Origin: an uncultured Bacteroides sp.
GTDB taxonomy: Bacteria > Bacillota > Clostridia > Lachnospirales > Lachnospiraceae
NCBI GenBank assembly: GCA_945865495.1
Contig: CAMBEF010000004.1
Span: 1 to 35,562, forward strand
Length of the DNA stretch: 35,562 nucleotides
Direction of reading: 5' to 3'
Translations under genes and position numbers: made by a program
Shown: one piece after another, positions 8,164 through 16,360 of the stretch
How the letters are laid out: each line of letters opens with the position of its first letter
Numbering within the stretch: the first letter of the stretch is position 1
The notes under the pieces: generated by a model
Databases searched by the model: none
The model's input: only the letters and a program-made list of their open reading frames with translations
Told to the model about the DNA's origin: nothing

Positions 8164-8943
8164 ATGGTTTATTTTGTTGGGGCAGGAAGTGGTGCTGCCG
8201 ATCTGATTACTGTACGCGGAATGCGGCTTTTGAAGGAAGCGGACGTAATAATATATGCGGGCTCGCTTGTGAATCCGGAACTTCTTGAGTATGCGGACGG
8301 CAATTGCAGAATATATGACAGTGCGAAGATGACACTGGATGAAGTGATAGAAGTTATTGAGTGTGCAGAACATGAGGGACTTATGACAGTACGTCTGCAC
8401 ACGGGGGAACCGAGCATATATGGTGCGGTGCGTGAGCAGATGGATATTCTGGATGAAAAATGTATAAGATACGAAAGCTGTCCCGGAGTAAGTGCGTGCT
8501 TTGGTGCGGCATCATCGCTCAATATGGAGTATACACTGCCCGGAGTGTCACAGTCTCTTATCATAACGAGAATGGCGGGAAGAACCGGAGGTGTACCGGA
8601 GACGGAGAGTATCGAGAGCTTTGCGGCACATAAGGCATCGATGGCAATATATCTTAGCACGGGAATGCTGGATGAACTGTCAGAGAGACTTATAGCAGGA
8701 GGATATACGTCTGATACGCCCGCGGCTCTTGTGTATAAGGCAACGTGGAAAGACGAACAGGCATATGTATGCACGCTTGGAAGTCTCGCCGATACGGCAA
8801 GGAAAAACAATATAACGAAGACAGCACTTGTTATTGTCGGTGAAGCTGTTACACACCGTAATTACATGAAGTCAAGGCTCTATGCACCTGATTTTGAGAC
8901 AGAGTTCAGAAAAGTAAAAATGCATCAGGAGACAGAAGAATGA
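8164..8943 (+). CDS. cbiF: Cobalt-precorrin-4 C11-methyltransferase CbiF
   Basis: SAM-dependent methylase of the anaerobic cobalamin pathway that methylates C11 of cobalt-precorrin-4. The tetrapyrrole methylase fold begins with VYFVGAGSGAADLIT and continues with IIYAGSLVNPELLEYA, the CbiF/CobM signature; GEPSIYGAVREQM and PGVSACFGAASSL form the SAM pocket. The ATG at 8164 is preferred because CGGAG stands just upstream and it begins exactly at the family N-terminus; an in-frame ATG at 8116 lies inside the terminator hairpin. Length is 259 residues, normal for the family. Its stop overlaps the cbiG start by 4 bp (ATGA), so the genes are coupled. Confidence 0.93.
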   Translation: MVYFVGAGSGAADLITVRGMRLLKEADVIIYAGSLVNPELLEYADGNCRIYDSAKMTLDEVIEVIECAEHEGLMTVRLHTGEPSIYGAVREQMDILDEKCIRYESCPGVSACFGAASSLNMEYTLPGVSQSLIITRMAGRTGGVPETESIESFAAHKASMAIYLSTGMLDELSERLIAGGYTSDTPAALVYKATWKDEQAYVCTLGSLADTARKNNITKTALVIVGEAVTHRNYMKSRLYAPDFETEFRKVKMHQETEE

Positions 8944-10082
8944 TAGCTTATGTCACATGGTTTACAGAGCAGGGAAGGCAGATTGCAGATAAAATTGCAG
9001 GAATGCCATTACACATAATATATGGACAGTGCGGTGAAAGCTATGGTGGACGTATTGTTACAGGTGGACTTACAATAAGGCTGAGAAATGGACGAACAAT
9101 GCATGAGTGGCTTTCAGAGGCATTTGCAAAGGGACTTCCTGTAATAATCATAGGAGCAGCAGGTATTGCGGTGCGTGCAATAGCGCCATTTGTTACAAGC
9201 AAGATTGAGGACAGCCCTGTCATAGTAATAGATGATGCGGGAAGATATGTGATTCCTGTGCTTGCCGGACATCTTGGCGGTGCCAATGAACTGGCTTCAC
9301 ATATTGCGGCACGGCTCACAGACACAGACTGCAAATCACAGCCTGTAATTACTACATCGACAGACGTTAATAATGCATTTGCGATAGACGTATTTGCAAG
9401 ACGTAATGGTCTGAGAGTATGCAATGCGGATGGAATACGAAAGGTATCGGGAAGGGCAGTCGGCGGCAGTACGATAGTAATGGCAATTGACAGACAGAGC
9501 GGTGGATGCATGGAAGAGTGCGATATCGAAGATAGTGAAAAAGATGGCGCAGTTGCCGCGGACATGCTCAGAATTACTGATTTGGATGAAATGAGCCCTG
9601 ATGGTCATGTGGATGTCCTGATTACCAATGATGCAGATGAGGAAAAAGTCAGCCTGTATAAGCAGAAAGCTGATCTGATACTTGCACCTAAGACAGATGT
9701 GCTTGGAATCGGATGTAAGAAGAACAAAGAATATGAGGGCATACAGCGCAGAATTGAAGAGGCCTGTGCTGCGGGATTTGTCAGAGAGGATAACATCTGC
9801 GCGCTGGCTTCTATAGATGTAAAATCTGATGAAGCCGGGCTGCTTGAGACTGCACAGATAATGCGGGTGCCTTTTGTTGTATTTACAGCGGAAGAACTTA
9901 GAAAAGTGCCGGGAGATTACACTCCGTCGCAATTCGTTGAGAATACCACAGGGGTTGATAATGTGTGTGAGCGTGCCGCAGTTGCCGCATCAGGAGGCGG
10001 AAGGCTGGCAGTAAGAAAGCAGGCGGGCGATGGAATTACGCTGGCGGTGGCAAAAAGAAGAAGCATTAAGCTGAGGTTCTGA
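8940..10082 (+). CDS. cbiG: Cobalt-precorrin-5A hydrolase CbiG
   Basis: Opens the ring lactone of cobalt-precorrin-5A, releasing acetaldehyde. It has 380 residues with the three-part CbiG layout: an N-terminal domain with PVIIIGAAGIAVRAIAPF and VIPVLAGHLGGANELA (about 65-120), a variable middle part, and a C-terminal domain from DVLGIGCKKNKEYEGI (about 255) to the end with ASIDVKSDEAGLLE and GGRLAVRK. The gene overlaps cbiF by 4 bp. The middle region (about 180-240) is acidic and poorly conserved, as usual. No missing motif was seen. Confidence 0.92.
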   Translation: MIAYVTWFTEQGRQIADKIAGMPLHIIYGQCGESYGGRIVTGGLTIRLRNGRTMHEWLSEAFAKGLPVIIIGAAGIAVRAIAPFVTSKIEDSPVIVIDDAGRYVIPVLAGHLGGANELASHIAARLTDTDCKSQPVITTSTDVNNAFAIDVFARRNGLRVCNADGIRKVSGRAVGGSTIVMAIDRQSGGCMEECDIEDSEKDGAVAADMLRITDLDEMSPDGHVDVLITNDADEEKVSLYKQKADLILAPKTDVLGIGCKKNKEYEGIQRRIEEACAAGFVREDNICALASIDVKSDEAGLLETAQIMRVPFVVFTAEELRKVPGDYTPSQFVENTTGVDNVCERAAVAASGGGRLAVRKQAGDGITLAVAKRRSIKLRF

Positions 10083-10099
10083 GATTTGTGCTTACGGGA

Positions 10100-10882
10100 A
10101 TGGAGAATAGTGTGAAAAATATATATGTTGTCGGGATGGGACCCGGAGAAGAATCAATGATGACACAGCAGGCGATAGACGCGCTTGAGGCAAGTGATGT
10201 TATTATAGGATATACTGTATATCTTAATCTGCTGGGAGAGCGCTTTGCGGATAAGGAAATGCTTTCAACACCTATGAAAAAGGAGCGCGAGCGCTGCATT
10301 ATGTGTTTTGAAAAGGCCCGCGAAGGGAAAAAGGTTGCAATGATATGCAGCGGTGATGCAGGGATATACGGAATGGCATCACTTATGCTTGAGCTTGGGA
10401 AAAATTATCCTGACTGCGATATAACGGTAATTCCCGGAATTACGGCTGCAAGCAGTGGTGCGGCCCTGCTTGGAGCACCGATTAACCACGATTTCTGTGT
10501 GATAAGCTTAAGTGACCTGCTCACCCCGTGGGAGCTTATAGAGAGGCGGCTTGCGGTTGCGGCAGAGGGAGATTTCGCAATAGTGCTGTATAATCCGTCA
10601 AGCCGCAAACGTGCGGATTATCTTGAACGCGCCTGCTCAATCCTGATGGCGCATGGAGTGACGGCTGACAGGGCGTGCGGATATGTGGAGAATATAGGAC
10701 GGGAAAACACAAAAGCCGTGACACTTACGCTCGGAGAGCTTATGAATACATCTGTGAATATGTTTACAACTGTATTTATCGGAAACTCACAGTCAGAGAT
10801 AATTGACGGCAGGCTGGTAACAAAAAGAGGCTATGACATAGAAGGCATACATAATAATATCAGTAACGATAAGCGGCAGTAA
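10100..10882 (+). CDS. cbiH: Cobalt-factor III C17-methyltransferase CbiH
   Basis: SAM-dependent methylase that methylates C17 with ring contraction. The N-terminus is IYVVGMGPGEESMMTQQA, followed by ASDVIIGYTVYL, CSGDAGIYGMASLM and PGITAASSGAALLGAP, all typical of CbiH/CobJ, and by ISLSDLLTPWELIERRL in the lid. Start choice is uncertain: GTG 10088 and ATG 10100 are in frame, and GTG 10112 has the best-placed GGAG (10102-10105). The gene begins within 20 bp of the cbiG stop. Length of about 260 residues is normal. It is followed at 11 bp by the cbiJET fusion, so it is part of one operon. Confidence 0.92.
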   Translation: MENSVKNIYVVGMGPGEESMMTQQAIDALEASDVIIGYTVYLNLLGERFADKEMLSTPMKKERERCIMCFEKAREGKKVAMICSGDAGIYGMASLMLELGKNYPDCDITVIPGITAASSGAALLGAPINHDFCVISLSDLLTPWELIERRLAVAAEGDFAIVLYNPSSRKRADYLERACSILMAHGVTADRACGYVENIGRENTKAVTLTLGELMNTSVNMFTTVFIGNSQSEIIDGRLVTKRGYDIEGIHNNISNDKRQ

Positions 10883-10893
10883 GGGGATTGATA

Positions 10894-13047
10894 ATGTCTA
10901 AGGTTTTGATATATTCAGGTACAACGGAAGGACGCATGCTTGCACAGCAGTTGGCACATGCAGGCATAGAATGTGATGTACATGTGGCAACTGAGTACGG
11001 ACAGATAGTAATGCCGCAGCTTGATAAGGTCAATGTGCATGTTGGAAGACTTGATGCCAATGAGATGTATGAGGCGGCACGCAATGGTTATGCGGCAGTT
11101 GTTGATGCTACGCATCCATTTGCAACGGAGGTCTCGGCGAATATACGCAAAAGCCTTGAAACGCTGGATGTTCCGTATATAAGGCTTTCAAGAAAAATGG
11201 ATGTCATTACGGATATGACGCAGGGGAATGAAAGCGGTAATGCAGGCAATAGTAACATCAATAGTAACGTCAATAGTATAAGCGGTAACAGTCATGTAAG
11301 ATATTTTGAGGATTATGAAAGCTGTGCCGCTGCGCTTGAGACAACAGATGGCAATATCCTTCTGACAACGGGAAGCAAGGAGCTTGGAATATTCTGCAAT
11401 GACGGAAAGCTTTGTGAAAGGCTCTATGTGCGTGTGCTTCCGGGACAGGACAATATTGCACTCTGCGAGGCGGCAGGAATACGGGGAAAGCAGATAATCG
11501 CAATGCAGGGACCGTTTTCCGTGGAGATGAATACCGCGCTGATTAATCAGTTTTCAATAAAGTATCTTGTTACAAAGGCAAGCGGCGAACACAGCGGTTT
11601 TGCAGAGAAGCTTGAGGCGGCACGTAATACGGGCATTGAAGCATTTATTATAGGAATGCAGGCAGAGGATAACGGCTTATCATATGCTGAGGTGCTTAAG
11701 CGCATCCTCGAAATCTGTAATGTAAAATCAGAACCGGACATAGCAGTAAATGTGTCGTTCATAGGAATTGGCATGAGTGGAAGAACACTCACAAAAGAAG
11801 CGGAAGAGGCGCTTAGTGCTGCCGGGCTGGTATTCGGTGCCGGCCGCATGCTTGACAGTGCATCAGAGTATATCGGAAGAGGTGCAGCATGTTATCCGTA
11901 TTATATGGCAAAGGACATCATTCCGGTGATAAAAAGATATGAAAATGATACGTCAGACAGAAGCCTTAACGTGGCGGTACTGTTTTCAGGTGATACAGGC
12001 TTTTACAGCGGGGCTGCAAAGCTTAAGGAAGCATTGGAAGCGGACGGTTACACACGGGTGAAGATATATCCGGGCATCTCATCGGTTTCATATCTGGCAG
12101 CAGCAACGGGGAATTTATGGCAGAACGCAAAGCTTCTGAGCATACACGGGATGAGTGATAAACGAAGAGCAGAGGCACTTGTAAAGGATGCTGTGCGATA
12201 CAATGAAAGGACATTTGTGCTTGTGTCGGGAAGTGATGATGTACAGAGAATCAGTACGTGGGTAAATGATATTAAAGCCGGATGTGCAAAAAATCCTGTG
12301 ACAGATTCCATCCGCATAATTGCCGGATATAATCTGGGATATGATGATGAGAAGATAACGGAGCTTGCAAAAAGCGTGGATATTGCAGGTCGTAACGCAG
12401 GGCAGAACGGATTGTATACATTGCTGATACTTAATGACATACCGGAGAGAAAAAGGCTTGCACCGGGATTGCGCGATGAGGAATTCATGCGTGAGGTAAA
12501 AGTGCCTATGACCAAAAAAGAGGTCAGAGTGGCGGCGGTAAGCAGCCTTGAGCTGACAAGCGGTGCGGTTGTATATGACATCGGAAGCGGAACAGGCTCA
12601 ATAGCAATTGAATGTGCGATGCTCTCTCCTGATATAAAGGTATATGCATTTGAATGTAATGAACAGGCACAGAAGCTTCTGCGGGAGAATATAGAGCGGT
12701 TCGGAGCTGCCAATGTATATCCTGTTGACGGTATGGCACCTGAAGTACTTGATACAGAAGGTCTTGAGCCGCCTACAAATGTATTTATCGGGGGAAGCAG
12801 GGGACAGCTTGAGACTATTGTAGAGAAGGTGTGGGAGCTGAACCCTGAAGCCGTGGTAGTGATAAGTGCAGTGACGCTTGAGACGCTTGCGCGTATTACG
12901 GGACTTGCCGCGAAGAGTACTGATGACGGGTACAATGTAAGGTGCGAGATAGTACAGATGCAGGTTAATCAGGTAAGACAGGCTGGAAGCTATCATATGA
13001 TGCAGGGAACCAATCCGGTATTCCTGTGTGTACTGAAAAGAGCATAA
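10894..13047 (+). CDS. Triple fusion CbiJ-CbiE-CbiT (precorrin-6A reductase, C5- and C15-methylation/decarboxylation)
   Basis: One 717-residue protein carrying three corrin enzymes. Residues 1-280 are CbiJ/CobK, starting VLIYSGTTEGRMLAQQL with VDATHPFATEVS and LLTTGSKEL. Residues about 284-505 are CbiE, with VSFIGIGMSGRTLTKEA, FSGDTGFYSGAAKL and YPGISSVSYLAAATG. Residues about 525-717 are CbiT, with VPMTKKEVRVAAVSSLEL and the SAM motif YDIGSGTGSIAIE. ATG 10894 is chosen over an in-frame TTG at 10888 because AAGGGG stands 7 bp before it. An Asn/Ser/Gly-rich stretch (about residues 111-133) interrupts the CbiJ part. CbiE-CbiT fusions (CobL) are well known; adding CbiJ at the front puts three consecutive late steps in one chain. 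Confidence 0.9.
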   Translation: MSKVLIYSGTTEGRMLAQQLAHAGIECDVHVATEYGQIVMPQLDKVNVHVGRLDANEMYEAARNGYAAVVDATHPFATEVSANIRKSLETLDVPYIRLSRKMDVITDMTQGNESGNAGNSNINSNVNSISGNSHVRYFEDYESCAAALETTDGNILLTTGSKELGIFCNDGKLCERLYVRVLPGQDNIALCEAAGIRGKQIIAMQGPFSVEMNTALINQFSIKYLVTKASGEHSGFAEKLEAARNTGIEAFIIGMQAEDNGLSYAEVLKRILEICNVKSEPDIAVNVSFIGIGMSGRTLTKEAEEALSAAGLVFGAGRMLDSASEYIGRGAACYPYYMAKDIIPVIKRYENDTSDRSLNVAVLFSGDTGFYSGAAKLKEALEADGYTRVKIYPGISSVSYLAAATGNLWQNAKLLSIHGMSDKRRAEALVKDAVRYNERTFVLVSGSDDVQRISTWVNDIKAGCAKNPVTDSIRIIAGYNLGYDDEKITELAKSVDIAGRNAGQNGLYTLLILNDIPERKRLAPGLRDEEFMREVKVPMTKKEVRVAAVSSLELTSGAVVYDIGSGTGSIAIECAMLSPDIKVYAFECNEQAQKLLRENIERFGAANVYPVDGMAPEVLDTEGLEPPTNVFIGGSRGQLETIVEKVWELNPEAVVVISAVTLETLARITGLAAKSTDDGYNVRCEIVQMQVNQVRQAGSYHMMQGTNPVFLCVLKRA

Positions 13048-13066
13048 GAGAGGAAAACATAAAGAC

Positions 13067-14575
13067 ATGCGGCAGGGAATTGTTATAGTAAGCTTTGGAA
13101 CTACATATCCGGGAACGAGGCATAAGAATATCGAGGCGATAACACGTCAGGTAAGAACGGTATATCCTGAGGCTGTTATTGCGGAGGCCGTTTCAAGTGA
13201 AACTGTCAGAAGAGCAATGAAGCAGAGAGAGTGTATTGACGCACTTGGCACAGAGGAAGCGCTTGAGTATATGAAAGCTCAGGGCGTTACACATGTGGCT
13301 GTGCTTCCGACACATGTACTTGACGGTATAGAGAACAACCGCATGAAGGAGAATATCGTAAAATACGAATCTGATTTTGAGTCGGTTAAGGTAGCGGATG
13401 CACTTCTTGCACGCGATGAAGATTATGTTAATATTGCAAAGGCTGTTTGGGAGTCTCTGAAGGATGAGGTTGGAGACAAGACACTTGTATTTATGGGACA
13501 CGGCACCGAGCATGCGGCGGATGCGGATTATGAGCGCATGGAGAAGGTGCTCCGTGAATATTCACACCATAATATATACATAGCAACTGTGGAAGGAAGT
13601 GTCACTATTGAAAATGTAATTACGCACATGAATGCGGATAATGCAGATAAATGTGTTGTCCTGACGCCATTCATGCTGGTTGCCGGTGACCATGCCAACA
13701 ACGATATGGCAGGAGAAGAGGATTCATTTGCAAGTAAGCTTGCGGATGCAGGCTATGATGCGGAGTGCATTATAAGGGGAATGGGAGAATATCCGGCAGT
13801 GCGCGAGGTATATATGGAGCATCTGCGCAGGGTAACGGAGAAGCTGTTTGCTGACGGTGGCGGCGAAACAAAGAGAAACGGAACTCTGTATGGCATAGGT
13901 GTTGGACCGGGTAATCCGCAGCTTATGACACTTGAAGCGCTTAATATCATGAAAATGTGTGATATCATCATACTTCCTGCGGTCTCGGCAGATGAATGCC
14001 ATGCATACCGCATAGTTGAACAGGTATATGAAGATATTAAAAATAAGCCGCTTGTGTGTATGCCTTTTCCGATGATAAAGGACGAAAAAAAGCTTGAGCA
14101 TGCACACATGCGCATTTATGAGACCATAAAGGATTGTCTTGAACACGGAAAAAATGTCGGAATGCTCACCATAGGAGACCCCGGAATCTATTCAACATAT
14201 ATGTACATGCACAGACGTGCGGCTGCCGATGGCCATAATGTGCGCATTATAAGCGGAGTCCCGTCATTCTGTGCCGTTGCGGCAAGACTTGGAATGGCGC
14301 TCGGAGAGAAGAAGCAGGAGATTCATATTATCCCTGCATCATATGATGTAAAAGAGCCATTGCAGTACGGAGGAACCTGCGTATATATGAAGTCGGGCAG
14401 AAGGCTTAAGGAGCTTACGGATGCACTTGCAGAGCAGAAGGCAGGCGGAAGAGCATTTGAGGTGTATGCCGTGTCTGACTGCGGCATGCCGACAGAGAAG
14501 GTGTACAGAGGGCTGGAAGAAGTGATGTGCGCTGAAGGCTATCTTACAACGGTAATCGTAAAATATGCGGATTGA
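13067..14575 (+). CDS. Fusion CbiK-CbiL (anaerobic cobaltochelatase plus cobalt-factor II C20-methyltransferase)
   Basis: A 502-residue fusion of two early pathway enzymes. Residues 1-265 are CbiK: IVIVSFGTTYPGTRHKNIEA at the N-terminus and the metal-binding histidines in FMGHGTEH (near 145) and VAGDHANND (near 209), which insert Co2+ into sirohydrochlorin. Residues about 271-502 are CbiL, with LYGIGVGPGNPQLMTLEAL, IGDPGIYSTYMYM and ISGVPSFCAVAARLG, adding a methyl at C20 of the product. The CbiK active-site residues are present, so both halves look functional. It is the last gene of the cbi cluster; cbiA, cbiC, cbiD and the later cob genes are not in the window. Its last codons overlap the start of an ABC-transporter fragment. 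Confidence 0.92.
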   Translation: MRQGIVIVSFGTTYPGTRHKNIEAITRQVRTVYPEAVIAEAVSSETVRRAMKQRECIDALGTEEALEYMKAQGVTHVAVLPTHVLDGIENNRMKENIVKYESDFESVKVADALLARDEDYVNIAKAVWESLKDEVGDKTLVFMGHGTEHAADADYERMEKVLREYSHHNIYIATVEGSVTIENVITHMNADNADKCVVLTPFMLVAGDHANNDMAGEEDSFASKLADAGYDAECIIRGMGEYPAVREVYMEHLRRVTEKLFADGGGETKRNGTLYGIGVGPGNPQLMTLEALNIMKMCDIIILPAVSADECHAYRIVEQVYEDIKNKPLVCMPFPMIKDEKKLEHAHMRIYETIKDCLEHGKNVGMLTIGDPGIYSTYMYMHRRAAADGHNVRIISGVPSFCAVAARLGMALGEKKQEIHIIPASYDVKEPLQYGGTCVYMKSGRRLKELTDALAEQKAGGRAFEVYAVSDCGMPTEKVYRGLEEVMCAEGYLTTVIVKYAD

Positions 14576-14834
14576 TGAAGCAACAGCGTCACTTGATGTT
14601 GATAATGAAACCGAGATTCAGGAAGCAATTTCACATCTGGTAGAGGGCAAGACAGTCCTTGTGATTGCACACAGGATGAGAACTGTTGAAAATGCAGATA
14701 AGATTATTGTACTTGATGGCGGCGTAGTGGCGGAGGGCGGTAATCATGACGAGCTTATGAAGAAGAACGGCATCTATGCAATGCTTGTGAAGCTTCAGAC
14801 AGCCTCGGCAAATTGGAAGCTGAAGAGCAATTAA
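14565..14834 (+). pseudogene. 3' remnant of an ABC exporter ATP-binding domain
   Basis: The frame begins inside the end of the cbiK-cbiL gene and gives, from its second residues on, the Walker B/D-loop IDEATASLD, then GKTVLVIAHRMRTVENADKI with the H-loop histidine, then VVAEGGNHDELM and a short tail. This is the last 85 or so residues of an ABC exporter (multidrug or peptide type). The transmembrane domain, Walker A and signature motif are all missing. The cobalamin gene stop (14573-14575) falls within the first codons of the fragment, so the boundary looks like a recombination or deletion join rather than a designed gene. A short peptide could still be made, but no function is expected. Confidence 0.8.
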
Positions 14835-14883
14835 CAAATTCCCGTTTGTAGAACTGATCAGCATATTCCTGTAAATTAAAACG

Positions 14884-14934
14884 AACCATTATTTTGATTG
14901 TTTTTTTACGTTAAAAACAATTAAAATAATGGTT
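14884..14934. repeat. 22-bp inverted repeat: operator or bidirectional terminator
   Basis: Arms 14884-14905 and 14913-14934 are complementary over 22 bp, with one G-U-type mismatch and a 7-nt loop (TTACGTT). They are extremely AT-rich. T-runs follow on both strands, which suits a bidirectional terminator. The position, about 70 bp before the HTH gene and overlapping its likely promoter region, suits an autoregulatory operator equally well. Confidence 0.65.
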
Positions 14935-15006
14935 TTTGTTACAAATATTATATTATATGATTTAATAAAGAAAAAGTCGGAAATCATAAAACTGGAAGGT
15001 GAGTTT

Positions 15007-15555
15007 ATGAAAGAAAGATTATTTGTAACACCGGAATACACAACTGCAAAGGAAATTAAACAGATTCGGAAGGAATTGCATTTGACGCAGAAAGAATTTG
15101 CAGAATTTATCAATTGTTCCAAGCCGACCGTAGAACGTTGGGAGAGAAGCAAAGAAGTGATTCGTGGGCCAATTGTTCCATTTCTAAAAATGCTGCAAAA
15201 ATATCCGGAATATGAGCAGGAAGTGAAGGTGCCGGAAAAAGTATGGCCGCTCAGAATATGGTATATGTATGAGCAGGATGTATGCACTTTGATTGATGTG
15301 AACGAGCTGGAACGAAAAGTGAAAATAAGGAATTATACAGACAAGGTTATGTTCCGTGCTTTCGGTACTGTAGAAGATCCGGATTATAATGATTATCAGG
15401 AGTTTTTGAAATCAAGATGTTTCCCGGAAAGTCGAGATAAGATGAAATTGATATTGAAGGATCTGGGACTGGCATTTTATGATCCGATTATGATTATAGA
15501 GAAGACTGAGGGACGAATGGCAGAAGATGATTTTTGGATTCGCATAGAGAGGTAG
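15007..15555 (+). CDS. Helix-turn-helix protein paired with a HipA-like kinase remnant
   Basis: A 182-residue protein. Residues 13-45 form an HTH (TAKEIKQIRKELHLTQKEF, then CSKPTVERWERS) of the XRE type. The C-terminal part (about 70-182) is an unnamed alpha/beta region starting KVWPLRIWYMYEQD. ATG 15007 is chosen because GGAAGGTGAG precedes it; the in-frame ATG at 14929 lies in the inverted repeat. It ends 4 bp before the start of a HipA-like kinase gene, the layout of a two-gene HipBA-like toxin-antitoxin or regulatory module. It probably binds its own upstream inverted repeat; this is inference. Confidence 0.75.
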   Translation: MKERLFVTPEYTTAKEIKQIRKELHLTQKEFAEFINCSKPTVERWERSKEVIRGPIVPFLKMLQKYPEYEQEVKVPEKVWPLRIWYMYEQDVCTLIDVNELERKVKIRNYTDKVMFRAFGTVEDPDYNDYQEFLKSRCFPESRDKMKLILKDLGLAFYDPIMIIEKTEGRMAEDDFWIRIER

Positions 15556-15559
15556 ATGC

Positions 15560-16208
15560 ATGATAGAATTATTTGAGCAGAATATCCGGACAAATGACCG
15601 GCAGTCTTCAAAAGGGAACCAACTAAAATGGGAGAATAAAGGAATATGGTATAAAGCAGATTATTACGCTGGAGCGGTTGTTCAAGAGTTTTTTCGGAGA
15701 AAGTTTATACAAGATTTTGTATAGAATACCGGAGCATGAAGAACGCTTAAATTTTTTAGTGCAGCAGGTAGAACGTATGACAGGACTTCAGAAATTTGGT
15801 ATTTATATGAACAAGTTGCTGACGATTGATGCGTTATTTCTGAATGAAGATCGTCATACACACAATATTGCGGTTCTGATGAATGGGAAAGGCAACTATG
15901 CGTATTGTCCGATTTTTGATAATGGGGCGGGATTACTGGCGGATACAACCATGGATTATCCATTGTCGGGAGACGTTCATATGCTTATGGATAATGTTCG
16001 GGCGAAAACGATATGTGACGAATTTGATGAGCAACTGGATATTTCGGAAGCCTTATATAAAACAAACTTAAAATTCAACTTTACAAAAAAAGATGTAACA
16101 GAACTGCTTAAAAATGCAGGGGTATATCCGGAAGAAATCAGAAACAGGGTAGAAACGATTATATTTGCACAGATGCGAAAATATTCTTACTTATTTTCGT
16201 CAGTGTAA
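15560..16208 (+). pseudogene. HipA-like kinase, disrupted by an internal deletion
   Basis: Two frames make up one broken gene. From ATG 15560 the first reads about 35 residues (SSKGNQLKWENKGIWYKADY) and, after the break, stops at 15722-15724. The homologous reading resumes in another frame from 15663 as ITLERLFKSFFGESLY and continues to 16208 with the kinase catalytic motif NEDRHTHNIAVL and the metal-binding YCPIFDNGAGLL. The join at about 15658-15668 lacks the middle of the N-lobe, which suggests deletion of tens of codons plus a frame change. The C-lobe is otherwise clean, so decay is recent. The upstream HTH partner is intact. The C-terminal frame could be translated from TTG 15678, but would lack the ATP-binding N-lobe. 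Confidence 0.75.
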
Positions 16209-16360
16209 AGAATAAAATTTGATGAAGTTGAATAAGCTGCGGTTTCCGGCTGCATACTCGCCCATGCAAACATCTATGACCACCTGTCGGTTCCCCATTC
16301 TGATGTTATTTTCTGTATATCATTAGTTTGTTAAAACAGAAGTTGACTGATAAATAGTTA

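Noticed and set aside
16230-16325. Gene remnant on the minus strand (MGNRQVVIDVCMGEY)
   Set aside because: It reads like a protein piece, but is too short and I recognise no family.
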